Part shown: positions 1-6,415 of the stretch, one piece after another | Position numbering within the stretch: position 1 is the first letter of the stretch | How the letters are laid out: every line of letters begins with the position of its first letter | Assembly (NCBI GenBank): GCA_964540005.1 | Contig: CAZILN010000386.1 | Location: 1 to 15,203, forward strand | Source: CAZILN01 sp964540005 | GTDB taxonomy: Bacteria; Bacteroidota; Bacteroidia; Bacteroidales; SM23-62 | Reading direction: 5' to 3' | Length of the DNA stretch: 15,203 bases | Translations under genes and position numbers: made by a program | The notes under the pieces: model-generated | What the model was told of the DNA's origin: nothing | Database searches by the model: none | Seen by the model: only the letters and a program-made list of their open reading frames with translations

Positions 1-1
1 G

Positions 2-760
2 TTAAAAACTAAATTTTTAACAAATATATCTCATGAATTAAGGACCCCGATGAATGCAATTCTCGGATTTTCAAGCTTGATGAATGATACCCAACTTCCG
101 GGTGAAAAAAGGGAAGAGTATATGGAACATATCAACCAGTCAAGTGCAAGGCTACTTTATATTGTTGAGGCCATGATCGATGTCTCACTTATTGAAACAG
201 GGCAACTACAGATCAGGAATGAAGAATGTCATATAAATCAGCTCCTCAATGATATTTATCATTTTTTCAATATCGACAAGCATCGCAAGGCAAGAAATGA
301 CATTGCTCTCCTGCTGAATCTGGACAGAACCGGTGAAGATTTTACAATGCTTACAGATCAATTCAGACTTCACCAGGTATTGACAATTCTATTAGATAAC
401 GCTTTTAAATATACTAATAAAGGGATTATCGAATTTGGATTTAATCTCAATCAGGCTGATGAGGAAATAGTATTCTATGTATCTGATAGTGAGGAAAGAG
501 CGCTAAGAGAACAATCACAACTCATTTTTGACAGTTTTGAGGAATTTGATTTTAACAAGAATGAGAATTTCGATAGCAGTGTAGGACTTGGGCTTACGCT
601 TTCAAAAGGGATCATCAAATTATTGGGCGGAAAGATTTGGATCGAATCAAACGTTTTTAATGGATCAACATTTAAGATCGCTTTACCTTACAACAGGGCG
701 GTAAGGGAAGTGGGATCAACAACAATTCACCCGTTTTCTAGTAAACTGTTTATTGCCTGA
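2..760 (+). CDS. Sensor histidine kinase, C-terminal part (5' end outside window)
   Basis: The reading frame is open from the first complete codon at base 2, so the ATG at 50 is internal and the true start lies upstream. The H-box SHELRTPMNAILGF is complete, with the phospho-accepting histidine at 32-34. A HisKA dimerisation helix follows, then a HATPase_c domain with N-box LDNAFKYT (about 392-415), and a G2 box GLGL at 584-595. The G1 box is abnormal: where the family has DTGIGI this protein has DSEERA (485-502), keeping the Asp but losing both glycines. The family autophosphorylates the histidine with ATP and passes phosphate to a response regulator. No receiver domain follows; the protein ends about 20 residues after the kinase fold. 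The sensor part and the partner regulator are not visible. Family assignment is firm; full kinase activity is uncertain because of the G1 change. Confidence 0.93.
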   Translation, partial: LKTKFLTNISHELRTPMNAILGFSSLMNDTQLPGEKREEYMEHINQSSARLLYIVEAMIDVSLIETGQLQIRNEECHINQLLNDIYHFFNIDKHRKARNDIALLLNLDRTGEDFTMLTDQFRLHQVLTILLDNAFKYTNKGIIEFGFNLNQADEEIVFYVSDSEERALREQSQLIFDSFEEFDFNKNENFDSSVGLGLTLSKGIIKLLGGKIWIESNVFNGSTFKIALPYNRAVREVGSTTIHPFSSKLFIA

Positions 761-795
761 GAAGTTGCCTGTTGGGCGAATAAGGCAACTTTCTC
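759..795. terminator. Hairpin between convergent genes, likely terminator
   Basis: GAGAAGTTGCCT (759-770) can pair with AGGCAACTTTCTC (783-795) with one bulged base and a 12-base loop. The hairpin starts on the kinase stop codon and is followed by an AT-rich run with five Ts (809-813). It lies between two converging genes, so it may end transcription from both sides. The U-tract is not immediately next to the stem, hence moderate confidence. Confidence 0.5.
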
Positions 796-823
796 AAGGC
801 TTAATTAATTTTTAGGAGTAAAA

Positions 824-1201
824 TTAGAAAGGCAGATCGTCGGATTCATCCTCTATAGGCATATCCTTCTCCGATATCGGCGGCGGGGAGGAAAAACCCT
901 CAGGTGAAGCGGCGATCTTCTCTATTTTCCAGGCTTCGAGGTTGTTGAAGTAACTTACCCGTCCTTCCTTTTCCCATCTGCGGCCCCTGATCCGGAAATT
1001 TATCCTGACCTCATCATTTAAATTTAAATCATCAAGGATGGAACACCGGTCCTGAGTAAGCTGAAATTTTATCTGGTCAGTGAAATCAATTCCCCCTCCT
1101 GAATCTGTATGCTCGATAACAAATTCACGCTTACGAAATGTATCGCTGATTTTTACAAGATCGAAGATCTCTATCAATTTGCCACTTATCTCAAAACTCA
1201 T
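824..1201 (-). CDS. DUF3127 family OB-fold protein with SSB-like acidic tail
   Basis: This 125-residue protein matches the DUF3127 family (PF11325), common in Bacteroidota. The N-terminal part has the form seen in that family: a start MSFEISGKLIEI, then a strand with KREFVIEH, then QIKFQL, a conserved LNLNDEVRINFRIRGR and LEAWKIEKI near residue 95. These fit a small OB-fold. The C-terminal 30 residues are a Pro/Glu/Asp-rich tail ending in DDLPF, closely resembling the acidic tip by which single-strand DNA-binding proteins recruit partners. I infer a nucleic-acid-binding role, but the family has no firmly established function that I know of. It lies 68 bases after the FKBP gene on the same strand, probably in one transcript. 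The upstream region shows no Shine-Dalgarno sequence, as is usual in Bacteroidota. Confidence 0.85.
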   Translation of the reverse strand: MSFEISGKLIEIFDLVKISDTFRKREFVIEHTDSGGGIDFTDQIKFQLTQDRCSILDDLNLNDEVRINFRIRGRRWEKEGRVSYFNNLEAWKIEKIAASPEGFSSPPPISEKDMPIEDESDDLPF

Positions 1202-1269
1202 TTTATCAGAATTGAATCAGGATTCACTCCAGATAACAACTTATATCTTACTCATATTGTCCTTCGCCC

Positions 1270-1974
1270 TCATTTGGCAGGAGGGGGAGGAGTAACGAAT
1301 GATATTAACTCAACTTCGAAAATGAGTGTCATATTAGGCTTAATAATACCTCCTTGCCTGGGTCTCATTCCATAGGCGAGTTCTGTTGGTATGAAGAACT
1401 TATATTTTGATCCGGCATTCATTAATTGAATCCCTTCTGTCCAGCCAGGAATCACCCGGTTTAAAGGGAATGTGGCTGGTTCACCCCGTTCAACGGAAGA
1501 TTCAAACACCTGTCCGTCAATAAGCGTACCATGATAATGAACAGTTACCTCATCGGTTGCAACCGGCTTGGGTCCGGTTCCTTTTTTCATAATTTCGTAC
1601 TGTAATCCGCTTTCAGTAGTTATAACGCCCTTACGTCCTTTATTGCGTGCAAGGAATTGTTCTCCCTCACTCAGGTACTTCTGACCTTCTGCATATTCCA
1701 GCTTTCTCATATACTCACTTATTATCATACCTAGTTGTTGAATATCCTGGGTAGTATCGTTGCCTGACAGTACCATCTCGATCCCCATGGATAATGCTTC
1801 AACATTCAATTGTTTCATGGGAGTCTCTTTGAAATTATTTCCAATACTGATTCCCAGATAGTAACTTATGGTATCAAATTCAGTATTAAGCTGAGCCTCT
1901 CCGGCTTTTTTCTGACATGATACAAGTACGGTAGAAATGAGTCCAATAGCCAATAGTAAAGTTCTTATGTTCAT
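1270..1974 (-). CDS. FKBP-type peptidyl-prolyl cis-trans isomerase, lipoprotein
   Basis: A FkpA/Mip-like prolyl isomerase of 234 residues. The start at 1974 is chosen over an in-frame ATG at 2034 because it gives a proper lipoprotein signal (MNIRTLLLAIGLISTVLVSC, Cys20 lipidated) and because the longer form would run through the promoter. Residues 30-95 resemble the FKBP_N dimerisation domain, about 97-113 is a helical linker, and 141-226 is the FKBP catalytic domain. That domain has VHYHGTL, GQVFESS, VIPGWTEG and IPTELAYG, the usual active-site frame. The Asp that normally follows Phe in FDSS is Glu here, a mild change. The tail VTPPPPAK is proline rich. It should assist folding of periplasmic or outer-membrane proteins from a membrane anchor. 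Confidence 0.93.
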   Translation of the reverse strand: MNIRTLLLAIGLISTVLVSCQKKAGEAQLNTEFDTISYYLGISIGNNFKETPMKQLNVEALSMGIEMVLSGNDTTQDIQQLGMIISEYMRKLEYAEGQKYLSEGEQFLARNKGRKGVITTESGLQYEIMKKGTGPKPVATDEVTVHYHGTLIDGQVFESSVERGEPATFPLNRVIPGWTEGIQLMNAGSKYKFFIPTELAYGMRPRQGGIIKPNMTLIFEVELISFVTPPPPAK

Positions 1975-2005
1975 GATATAATTTATTTTATTTTCTAAGA
2001 AAGTC

Positions 2006-2035
2006 CGAAAATACATATTTATTTTGATTATCAAA
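2006..2035 (-). promoter_or_regulatory. Bacteroidota-type promoter for the FKBP gene
   Basis: On the minus strand TTTG (2032-2035) is followed after 18 bases by TATTTTCG (2006-2013), one mismatch from the -7 consensus TAnnTTTG. It lies 31 bases before the chosen start at 1974, which supports that start and suggests that the FKBP gene is transcribed apart from mnmD. By-eye match only. Confidence 0.4.
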
Positions 2036-2084
2036 CAGAAGATTCCATAATATGCTTTTGAATACCTTTAATACTGTGATCAGT

Positions 2085-2750
2085 CTAGTTATAAGGTTTA
2101 ATAGCCAGGGTCATATGGCGCTTTCTTCCCGGACCAGGTCTTTTTTCAACCGAGAAACCTATTCTGCATAAAAGCCTCCTGACATCGCCCTTGGCTGAGT
2201 ATGTTACCAGAATTCCTCCGGGTTTCATTGAGCTGAATATCTTTTCAAAAACAGGGAATTCCCACAGCTCTGGTTGTTTATCAGGAGCAAAAGCATCAAA
2301 ATATATCAGATCGTACATCGAATCCAGGGTATAATCCCTTATGTCAGCAGATATTTTTAAAAGTTCAAATTGATCTGATAACCTGACTTTAGAATTCCAT
2401 TCAGAGTTATGGATCTTCAGAAATGGATCCTTGTCTTCAACCAGACAAATTTCAGGATAATTGAGTTTAGCGAAGAGTGATTCTGGTAGCCGATAGGTAT
2501 CGATTGTATGATAAACTACACGCAGATTTAGTTCTGTAGCCATATTGTATGTTAGGAATGCATTGAGCCCTGTGCCAAATCCAACTTCGAAAATACTCAA
2601 CTGTTCTTTATTCAAACGCAACAATCCCTCCTTAATAAATACATGATTTGATTCATTCACTGCGCCATGCAGCGAGTGATAATGTTCATTAAGTTCAGGA
2701 ACGTATAGCGAATGGGAACCATCTTCTGTGATAATCAATTCAGTTTTCAT
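2085..2750 (-). CDS. mnmD: tRNA 5-methylaminomethyl-2-thiouridine methyltransferase MnmD
   Basis: A 221-residue SAM-dependent methyltransferase of the Methyltransf_30 family (PF05430). It corresponds to the methyltransferase half of E. coli MnmC without the FAD-dependent oxidase half. Visible signatures are the SAM-binding loop GFGTGLN (57-63), the catalytic stretch DAFAPDKQPELW (152-163) and the C-terminal PGPGRKRHM (205-213). The enzyme makes the last methyl transfer, nm5(s2)U to mnm5(s2)U, at wobble position 34 of certain tRNAs in the cytoplasm. A stand-alone form is known from Gram-positive bacteria and others. Its start is 13 bases after the glycosyltransferase stop, so the two are probably co-transcribed, though no functional link is evident. 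Confidence 0.92.
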   Translation of the reverse strand: MKTELIITEDGSHSLYVPELNEHYHSLHGAVNESNHVFIKEGLLRLNKEQLSIFEVGFGTGLNAFLTYNMATELNLRVVYHTIDTYRLPESLFAKLNYPEICLVEDKDPFLKIHNSEWNSKVRLSDQFELLKISADIRDYTLDSMYDLIYFDAFAPDKQPELWEFPVFEKIFSSMKPGGILVTYSAKGDVRRLLCRIGFSVEKRPGPGRKRHMTLAIKPYN

Positions 2751-2763
2751 GCAGGTCAGTCAG

Positions 2764-4020
2764 TTATTCAACTATTGAGTTATAGAGGTCTGTTTTGTAA
2801 TCTTCTTTTTCCATTTGACTTGCGATCTGCTCTGCTTTCTTTTTAAATGAACTGGTATTTACTAACTCAAGTATTTTCGGTTCAAGGTTCTTCCTGGAAA
2901 TCTTACCTATCTTAATCCCATAAGGTCCTGCGCCCATCTCACCAATAATTCTATTCCATACAAACTGGTCAATTATATGTGGGATGATCATTGTGGCACA
3001 GCCATATTTAAGCGCCAGATGAGTTGTTCCTGAACCTCCATGATGGATTACGCAGTAAATTTTCGGAAAAATCCAATCGTATGGAATTTGAGTGACAAAA
3101 TAGATCAGCTTTGATTCGAATTTATCAGGTTTGATAAGTCCACCGGAAGCTGTATTAATTATAGCTGGAATTTTATTGCGTTCAAGCAGATCAATAATTA
3201 TCCTGGTCTTTTTTTCCGGATCAGGATTGATCATACTTCCAAAAGTGATAAAAAGTATTTTATTATGGGATGCAATAAAATCAGTTAAATCTTTATCAGG
3301 ATACCAGTTAAGCGTTTTCTGCCTTTGGTGATATCCCAAAACTCTAAGATTTTCATCCCATGAATCAGGCCTGGAGAAAAGAGAAGGGGAAATTGTATAA
3401 ATTGATTTGTTATACCGAAGCACATTTCGTATTTGTTTTCGGGTTATTTTTTCAGTGATCTTCAACCACTTCCTGGTTGTCAGTGTTGTTGTAACCATGC
3501 CGAAATGGGCTAAGGAAAAGCTTAATTTATTAAGAAAAGCACCGAAATTGCTATTAAAAGCAACATGTGTATGCCCTTCGACATAGTGCATATAAGGCAA
3601 AGGGCTTACAAAAATTGTCTTGCCTGTATTCTGCAATCCCCAGATTATCGGGTAAATGGCTTTCCCGTTGTATACAATTCTATCCGGGTTTTCGTTTTCG
3701 ATTAACTCGTATTGTTTATTAACAAGCTCTTTATTGATTTCTGTCTGATTCCTGGCAAGTTTTACATAAGCAAGGAATTTCTTTAATCCTGAACCTCCGC
3801 CGCCCATAGCAGCTTTTCCGTCATCACTATTCAACATATCAATAAATTTTGTACCCAAAGAAGCAAATTCAAGATTTGACCCTTCCGCAAGATATTTGAA
3901 TTGTTCGGGGAAAGCACAGATAACCTTATGACCTTTTTCTTTCAATATTAAACCTATGGATAAAAACGGTTCCATATCTCCAAGGGTTCCGATTGATAAT
4001 AGAATAATGTTCATTTCCAT
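2764..4020 (-). CDS. UGT-type (GT1 family) glycosyltransferase
   Basis: A 418-residue GT-B fold enzyme like bacterial UDP-glycosyltransferases and sterol or antibiotic glucosyltransferases. The N-terminal acceptor domain begins with IGTLGDMEPFLSIG (10-23), the usual opening of this group, and has a glycine-rich stretch GGGGSG (73-78). The C-terminal donor domain has FITFGSM (257-263) and the nucleotide-sugar motif HHGGSGTT (326-333) followed by P347 and DQ (351-352). The family moves a sugar from a nucleotide donor to a lipid or small-molecule acceptor. The substrate cannot be told from sequence; a membrane lipid or pigment is possible. No signal peptide is present, so it should act at the cytoplasmic face. 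A second in-frame ATG two codons in (4014) is an equally good start. It is the first gene of the leftward group with mnmD. Confidence 0.88.
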   Translation of the reverse strand: MEMNIILLSIGTLGDMEPFLSIGLILKEKGHKVICAFPEQFKYLAEGSNLEFASLGTKFIDMLNSDDGKAAMGGGGSGLKKFLAYVKLARNQTEINKELVNKQYELIENENPDRIVYNGKAIYPIIWGLQNTGKTIFVSPLPYMHYVEGHTHVAFNSNFGAFLNKLSFSLAHFGMVTTTLTTRKWLKITEKITRKQIRNVLRYNKSIYTISPSLFSRPDSWDENLRVLGYHQRQKTLNWYPDKDLTDFIASHNKILFITFGSMINPDPEKKTRIIIDLLERNKIPAIINTASGGLIKPDKFESKLIYFVTQIPYDWIFPKIYCVIHHGGSGTTHLALKYGCATMIIPHIIDQFVWNRIIGEMGAGPYGIKIGKISRKNLEPKILELVNTSSFKKKAEQIASQMEKEDYKTDLYNSIVE

Positions 4021-4273
4021 CTATTTTAATGATCTCAATGTAAATATAAAAGTAAAGATTACTGGAGAAATCTGAATGAAGTAAATAATCTTGATTTATG
4101 AATTAGATAATAAAAGACTAATAAATATAGAATCATATACTGAAAAAGTCATCAAAAGTGTATAATATATATACATAAATGCTTTTTAATATCGTTAAAT
4201 ACTAAATATAGCAAAAAATATTCTTAGTATTGTAGAAAGAAGTGTATGTAAAATAGTATGAAAATATTGAATT
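4021..4273. promoter_or_regulatory. AT-rich divergent intergenic region with palindrome and TATAAT
   Basis: These 253 bases separate the leftward glycosyltransferase gene from the rightward recombinase-like gene and are very AT rich. The plus strand has an exact TATAAT (4161-4166) inside a near-palindromic TA stretch. An imperfect inverted repeat follows: AATACTAAATAT (4198-4209) against ATATTCTTAGTATT (4218-4231), with a two-base bulge. No TAnnTTTG element is obvious towards the recombinase gene. Towards the glycosyltransferase a weak TATATTTA can be read on the minus strand. The palindrome sits 42 bases before the ATG and could be an operator. Confidence 0.4.
4198..4231. repeat. Imperfect inverted repeat upstream of recombinase-like gene
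   Basis: The left arm AATACTAAATAT (4198-4209) and the right arm ATATTCTTAGTATT (4218-4231) pair over 12 bases with two extra bases in the right arm. The outer eight bases match perfectly. The arms are AT only apart from one C or G, so chance is not excluded. Its position just upstream of a DNA-binding-type protein suggests an operator or an old recombinase site. Confidence 0.45.
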
Positions 4274-5527
4274 ATGCCTTCAGTAAAATTTTATATTGAG
4301 AAAAGGAAAACCTCTGACGGTACTACCCGGACTGAAAACCTGCCGATATTATTATACTTCAGTTATGAGGGGAGGCGGTTTCAGTATAATACTGGTGAGA
4401 AATGCCATTTGAAGCAGTGGGACAAAGAAACACAGCGCCTGTACAGGAACGTATTGCATGGCAATCAGGTGAATGCCTATCTTGATTATCTGAGCAAGGA
4501 AATTTTGAAAATATACCGTGAAGCAAAGGCATCCGGAATCAGGCCAGGTTATGATTTTCTCAGGAGCAGCATAAAAAACAGGGGTAAGAGTTCAGGATAC
4601 GGATTTTTCGAGGCTTACATGGAGTTTATTGATGAAAATTTTGACCGATGGACTATCTCTACCTTTCGAAAAGTGAAGACATCATACAATCATTTGAGAA
4701 AATTCACAGACACTTCTGGGTTTGAACTGAAATTTGAGAAAATTGACAGGTATTTCTTTGATGCATATATTAATTACTTCCTGGATAACTTCAAGCATTC
4801 CAATACTACCATTCATAAAAATATAATGGTGTTGAAGTGGTTCCTGAACTGGGCAGCCAGAAAGGGCTATAACAGGAACCGGTATTACATGGACTATATA
4901 TTTCCATGGAAGCGGCAATACAAATTGGAAACAGCAGTAAACGCCTTATCACCTGAAGAATTATTCTCCTTTTTAACTTATGAGTTCGGTAACGACAAAC
5001 TCAATCATGCGAAAGACATATTTTGTTTTATGTGTTTTACCGGGCTGAAATACAGTGAGATAAGCTATTTGACCGTCCAGGGTATCAGCGATGATTCGAT
5101 ACAAATAAACATACCATATAAAAACAGGGTCCGGGAGATCCCTTTGAACAGGTATTCCCGGGAGATTATCAGGAAATACCGTCATGAGACGGGAGAAAAT
5201 AAGCAGGTTTTTCCTTCATACAGTACAGTAAGTATAAACAGGCTGATAAAGATGGCAGGAAAAGAAGCAGGCTTTAATGAGCTAATTGAGATCCAGCTGT
5301 ATTCCGGAAAATTATTTCACAGAAAGAGGATTCCCAAATGGCAGGTGCTGTCTACAAAGTCAGCAGGCAATACATTTATAATGAATGCTTTCAGGCTTGA
5401 AATCCCGCTAAGGCTTATAATGGATTATTGTGGAATAAGAACCATTCTGAGTATGAAAAAATACATGGCTGAATACAATAAGATCAAGAAATCAGAAATG
5501 CAGAAGTTTGAGCACCTGGCTTCTTAA
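4274..5527 (+). CDS. Tyrosine recombinase-family protein, probably non-catalytic
   Basis: A 417-residue protein with the architecture of Bacteroidota integrases: an N-terminal arm-binding region (1-80, with ILLYFSYEGRRF), a SAM-like core-binding domain (about 108-205) and a catalytic-fold domain (222-400). The active site is mostly gone. The first catalytic Arg in FTGLRYSDI is Lys259 (FTGLKYSEI). The HxxR box is KSAG, giving Lys362 for His and Gly365 for Arg. The later His of the GH motif is Ile388 (CGIRT). Only the nucleophile Tyr397 (KKYMA) and a hairpin lysine (Lys283) remain. The frame is intact with no stops or frameshifts, so it seems kept for something other than strand exchange, most simply DNA binding. 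No cargo, tRNA attachment site or relaxase is nearby. The stop overlaps that of the ttcA-like gene. Family call firm, loss of catalysis inferred. Confidence 0.88.
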   Translation: MPSVKFYIEKRKTSDGTTRTENLPILLYFSYEGRRFQYNTGEKCHLKQWDKETQRLYRNVLHGNQVNAYLDYLSKEILKIYREAKASGIRPGYDFLRSSIKNRGKSSGYGFFEAYMEFIDENFDRWTISTFRKVKTSYNHLRKFTDTSGFELKFEKIDRYFFDAYINYFLDNFKHSNTTIHKNIMVLKWFLNWAARKGYNRNRYYMDYIFPWKRQYKLETAVNALSPEELFSFLTYEFGNDKLNHAKDIFCFMCFTGLKYSEISYLTVQGISDDSIQINIPYKNRVREIPLNRYSREIIRKYRHETGENKQVFPSYSTVSINRLIKMAGKEAGFNELIEIQLYSGKLFHRKRIPKWQVLSTKSAGNTFIMNAFRLEIPLRLIMDYCGIRTILSMKKYMAEYNKIKKSEMQKFEHLAS

Positions 5528-6270
5528 TAAGGAGACCGGGGTAAGTAATCAGGGAAAATATTATCCATTGACCGGAATATATTCTTCCGGCTATTCTTGT
5601 TAAGCTTATCCATATCTTTAATCAGGCTCTTTATAGTGTCCCTGCGGGTAGAGTCATCATAAGGACAGCTTTTCTCGTGTTTCTTAAAAGACCTCATGTT
5701 TGCATAATATGAAAGCTCATTCTCCGGGATCATCAGCAATGGTCTTATCAGTTGGATACGTCCTGAAAACATATCTAGTTTCTGCGGCAGGGAGCTGATG
5801 GATCCATGGTAGATCAGATTCATAAGCATTGTCTGTATTGCATCATCCTTATGATGTCCAAGGGCCACTTTATTGCAATTAAGCTCTTTTGATTTGTTGA
5901 ATATGGTTTTTCTCCGGGTCCATGAGCAAATAAAACAAGGTGTCTTACTACTGTCAACACTTAAATCGACTTCAATTTCTTCAAGGTAGAGCGGGACTTC
6001 CAGGCTTGAACAGAATCTATTTAAGTATTCTGTATCCATCTTATAACCAATATTGCTTGCGGATACATGGATGGCAAACAACTCAAATGCAAAAGGCAGG
6101 TGTTTCTTTCTGCTTGCGAGTGCTTCAAGGAGTATCATACTGTCTTTACCTCCTGAGAGCCCTACAAGTACACGGTCACCGTCTTCAATCAGGCGAAATT
6201 CATTAATCGCTTTCCCGACTTTCCGGCTGATCTTTTCAAGTTGTTTCTTTTTTCTTCTTTCTTCTTCCAT
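5524..6270 (-). CDS. ttcA: TtcA-type tRNA 2-thiolation enzyme
   Basis: A 248-residue PP-loop ATPase that follows E. coli TtcA along its length. The ATP loop is SGGKDS (39-44). C112 and C115 (PCFIC) and C202 (KSCPYD) correspond to the three cysteines that hold the [4Fe-4S] cluster in TtcA. GHHKDD (138-143) matches GHHRDD. The C-terminal MDNIFPDYL matches the end of the family. TtcA puts sulfur on C32 of certain tRNAs in the cytoplasm. The start at 6270 (MEEERRKKK) is chosen because a longer frame, open to 6450, would add 60 residues not found in the family and would overlap the divergent gene at 6416. Its stop shares four bases with the converging recombinase-like gene. A related PP-loop thiolase with another target is the main alternative. 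Confidence 0.88.
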   Translation of the reverse strand: MEEERRKKKQLEKISRKVGKAINEFRLIEDGDRVLVGLSGGKDSMILLEALASRKKHLPFAFELFAIHVSASNIGYKMDTEYLNRFCSSLEVPLYLEEIEVDLSVDSSKTPCFICSWTRRKTIFNKSKELNCNKVALGHHKDDAIQTMLMNLIYHGSISSLPQKLDMFSGRIQLIRPLLMIPENELSYYANMRSFKKHEKSCPYDDSTRRDTIKSLIKDMDKLNKNSRKNIFRSMDNIFPDYLPRSPY

Positions 6271-6319
6271 ATTGAAACCGGTTAATGACAGGTAAAAATA
6301 CCAATATTTGTCGGTACGC

Positions 6320-6350
6320 TTTATGTTTAGGTCCGGATCCGCTAACTTTG
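6320..6350 (+). promoter_or_regulatory. Bacteroidota-type promoter for the outer-membrane protein gene
   Basis: TAACTTTG (6343-6350) matches the -7 consensus TAnnTTTG exactly. TTTA (6320-6323), three of four bases of the -33 element, lies 19 bases upstream. It is 65 bases before the ATG at 6416, leaving a leader long enough for the hairpin noted at 6376-6414. Confidence 0.45.
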
Positions 6351-6375
6351 ATTTGATCAGGAAATGATTATTTTT

Positions 6376-6414
6376 AAGTGCTGATTGTACTTTTAGCCTG
6401 ATATTTAAGCACTT
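6376..6414 (+). promoter_or_regulatory. Leader hairpin abutting the start codon
   Basis: AAGTGCT (6376-6382) and AGCACTT (6408-6414) form a perfect 7-base inverted repeat with a 25-base loop. The right arm ends one base before the ATG at 6416. In the mRNA this would close the ribosome entry region and could adjust translation. The stem is short and the loop long, so this is a weak call. Confidence 0.3.
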
Positions 6415-6415
6415 C

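Noticed and set aside
1975..2034. 20-residue extension at the N terminus of the FKBP protein
   Set aside because: It would bury the lipoprotein signal and cover a promoter-like sequence.
4160..4176. TA-rich near-palindrome as a replication or attachment site
   Set aside because: Such stretches are expected by chance in very AT-rich DNA, and no iterons or DnaA-box-like repeats accompany it.
4274..5527. Integrase of an integrated mobile element with attachment sites
   Set aside because: No tRNA gene, long direct repeats, relaxase, transposase or cargo genes are seen on either side; flanking genes look like ordinary chromosomal genes, and the active site is not intact.
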